NCBI GenBank assembly: GCA_028696755.1
Contig: JAQVGK010000003.1
Coordinates: forward strand, 1-25,335
DNA: 25,335 nucleotides
Direction: 5' to 3'
Source: Bacteroidales bacterium
Lineage (GTDB): Bacteria > Bacteroidota > Bacteroidia > Bacteroidales > ML635J-15
Shown here: positions 23,895 to 25,335 of the stretch, piece by piece
Layout: each line of letters begins with the position of its first letter
Numbering within the stretch: position 1 is the stretch's first letter
Position numbers and translations under genes: made by a program
The notes under the pieces: model-generated
Databases searched by the model: none
Told to the model about the DNA's origin: nothing
The model's input: only the letters and a program-made list of their open reading frames with translations

Positions 23895-24171
23895 TTGTTT
23901 GTTGTTTGGTCTGTTTGTTGTTTACTCCCGAAGGTCGTGAGGGCTGGGCCGTTGTTGTTTGTTGTTTTTAAGGCTAAGGCTAAGGCGGAGGCTAAGGAAA
24001 TTTAGCAAAGCTTTAGATTCTACCATTTTGTTTTTTTGTATTTTGTGATTTAACTTCAGTTCGGCTACGCTCACTGCATCGCGCTGAGCTCGTAAACTCG
24101 GTTGTTCTTCTGTCGGTACCACACGATACCCGCGCTTTGTCTAGTACACTAATCGTGCGGTAGCACTAGTA
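23895..24171. repeat. Intergenic simple-repeat tract after the secreted protein gene
   Basis: First part of a 457-bp gap with no gene. It holds TTGTTTG-type repeats (23895-23930), TGAGGGCTGGGCCGTTGT (23938-23955; recurs with one change at 24296-24313), AAGGCT/TAAGGC hexamers (23970-23997) that mirror 2070-2097, and TTCGGCTACGCTCA (24060-24073), nearly identical to 1996-2009. No terminator is evident for either flanking gene. Confidence 0.65.
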
Positions 24172-24283
24172 ATTTGTTATTTGTGATTTGTTATTTGTGA
24201 TTTGTTATTTGTTATTTGTGATTTGTTATTTGTTATTTGTGATTTGTGATTTGTTATTTGTGATTTGTTATTTGTGATTTGTG
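24172..24283. repeat. Heptanucleotide tandem array, 16 units of ATTTGTK
   Basis: Sixteen uninterrupted 7-bp units differ only in the last base, in the order T G T G T T G T T G G T G T G G. The array is broken by ATTTAAC and a GC-rich stretch, then four more units (G T T G) follow at 24315-24342. Three units also occur at 11043-11063. The array lies between the convergent ends of the secreted protein gene and selD. Confidence 0.92.
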
Positions 24284-24314
24284 ATTTAACTACGTTGAGG
24301 GCTGCGCCGTTGTA

Positions 24315-24342
24315 ATTTGTGATTTGTTATTTGTTATTTGTG
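24315..24342. repeat. Short second block of the ATTTGTK heptamer array
   Basis: Four in-register units (last base G T T G), separated from the main block by 31 bp containing TGAGGGCTGCGCCGTTGT. It ends 10 bp before the selD stop. Confidence 0.85.
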
Positions 24343-24351
24343 ATTTATAAT

Positions 24352-25335
24352 TTATATAACATAAATTTCCCCCTCTCCTTTTTCTATGCAGTTTCCGATG
24401 TGTTTTGCTGCAATTATCCCTGCATTATGCAAATCTTCAAGGACTTTATCTTTTTCGGACTGCGCAACGGATAAAAGCAATCCTCCAGATGTCTGTGCAT
24501 CGCAAAGCATTAGTTTTGATGTTTCAGAAATTGGTTTTTCCCAGATTACATGTTTTGCAAAGTGAACGAGATTATTAGCACTTCCGCCTGGAACGACTCC
24601 TGCAGCAGCTAATTCGGCTGTTTTCTCAAAATAAGGTATTTCATCAGCAAAAACTTCGACATCAACACCACTAGCAGTTGTAACTTCACTTAAATGACCG
24701 ATAAAACCAAAACCAGTAATATCGGTACAAGCATGGACCGAAAAAGCAGAAATCGTTTCAGCAGCTTTTTTATTCAGTTCGCTCATCGATTTAATAACTT
24801 GGTCTTTAATATCATCGGGCAACAAACCGCGTTTAAGTGCGGTAGTCAGGATTCCTGTACCAAGCGGTTTTGTTAGAATAAGCGCATCGCCAGGTTTTGC
24901 ACCAGAATTAGCCCATATCTTATCAGGTGAACAAATTCCGCTTACAACCATGCCATATTTTGGCTCTGGATCATCAATTGTGTGCCCACCAAGAATGCTA
25001 ATTCCTGCTTCTGCTGCTTTGTCGGCTGCTCCTTTCAGAATATCTCGTAAAACCTCCATTGGCAAGCGATTCGATGGGAAGCCTACAATATTTAAAGCAA
25101 AAAGTGGCTTTGCTCCCATCGCATAAATATCACTAAGAGAGTTTGCGGCGGCAATAGCGCCAAAGTGATAAGGCTCGTCAACAATTGGAGTAAAAAAATC
25201 GACGGTTTGAACCAAAGCAGTGGTGTCGTTAATGCGGTAAACAGCAGCGTCATCCGAATTTTGAGTGTCAATCAAAGCATTTGGGTCATGTGTTACAGGT
25301 AAATCTTTCAGGATTTTCTCCAGCTCCTGCGGCCG
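24352..25335 (-). CDS. selD: Selenide, water dikinase (selenophosphate synthase), 5' end outside window
   Basis: The frame runs open to the window edge; residues PQELEKILKDLPVTHDPN precede the first possible start inside the window (TTG at 25275), so the true start lies outside. Seen: DAAVYRINDTTALVQTVDFFTPIVD, ANSLSDIYAMGAKPLFALNI, GGHTIDDPEPKYGMVVSG, GAKPGDALILTKPLGTG and DAQTSGGLLLSV, all SelD hallmarks of ATP/Mg binding. The enzyme makes selenophosphate from selenide and ATP for selenocysteine and/or 2-selenouridine in tRNA. The catalytic Cys or selenocysteine lies just past the edge, so whether this is a selenoprotein cannot be seen. Its 3' end abuts the heptamer array. Confidence 0.95.
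   Translation of the reverse strand, partial: RPQELEKILKDLPVTHDPNALIDTQNSDDAAVYRINDTTALVQTVDFFTPIVDEPYHFGAIAAANSLSDIYAMGAKPLFALNIVGFPSNRLPMEVLRDILKGAADKAAEAGISILGGHTIDDPEPKYGMVVSGICSPDKIWANSGAKPGDALILTKPLGTGILTTALKRGLLPDDIKDQVIKSMSELNKKAAETISAFSVHACTDITGFGFIGHLSEVTTASGVDVEVFADEIPYFEKTAELAAAGVVPGGSANNLVHFAKHVIWEKPISETSKLMLCDAQTSGGLLLSVAQSEKDKVLEDLHNAGIIAAKHIGNCIEKGEGEIYVI

Noticed and set aside
23922..24122. 66-codon minus-strand frame after the secreted protein gene
   Set aside because: It translates simple repeats and has no protein-like features.
24172..24342. CRISPR-like array
   Set aside because: Units are 7 bp and contiguous with no spacers; no cas genes nearby.

Overview
The window looks like a chromosomal segment of an AT-rich Bacteroidota bacterium, probably of the Bacteroidales/Marinilabiliales type. 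Three things point there: a secreted protein with a gliding-motility-type (type IX secretion, type B) C-terminal sorting domain, promoter elements of the Bacteroidota form TTTG...TAnnTTTG with little use of Shine-Dalgarno sites, and GC-richer repeat-laden spacers between genes. No rRNA, tRNA, CRISPR array or intact insertion sequence is visible.

Layout, left to right. At 2-1936 is the 3' part of a tricorn-like S41 protease. A repeat-rich gap (1937-2429) follows, then a membrane-anchored L,D-transpeptidase-like protein (2430-3821). Next is a 177-bp MITE-like element with perfect terminal repeats and a 5-bp target duplication, then dnaK (minus strand) with its terminator. A HepT/MntA-type HEPN-nucleotidyltransferase toxin-antitoxin pair occupies 6215-6980.

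The largest unit is a minus-strand operon at 7111-14586, transcribed in the order prkA-like kinase/AAA+ ATPase, yeaH-like VWA protein (DUF444), spoVR/ycgB-like protein, second divergent prkA-like ATPase. It resembles the enterobacterial yeaG-yeaH-ycgB stress set, but carries two different PrkA-family ATPases and a hairpin built from heptamer repeats in the spoVR leader. I infer an AAA+/VWA module acting with SpoVR in starvation or stress.

At 14786-15670 is an Rpn/PD-(D/E)XK nuclease-family gene. An alpha/beta hydrolase follows, then a 150-bp inverted array of short repeats, an unrecognised Cys-cluster protein, and an AbiE-type (AbiEi/AbiEii) toxin-antitoxin operon whose promoter is overlaid by a perfect 9-bp-arm operator. 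mnmE (tRNA U34 modification) comes next, then a repeat-derived spacer with a strong hairpin, and an 883-residue secreted CUB/SprB-repeat adhesin-like protein. A long heptanucleotide tandem array follows, and then selD, whose 5' end lies beyond the window. MnmE and SelD both bear on wobble-uridine modification, but nothing in the sequence ties them into one operon.

The points most worth following are the double-PrkA/YeaH/SpoVR operon, the MITE-like element, the AbiE operator-promoter, and repeat families shared between spacers about 13 to 22 kb apart.
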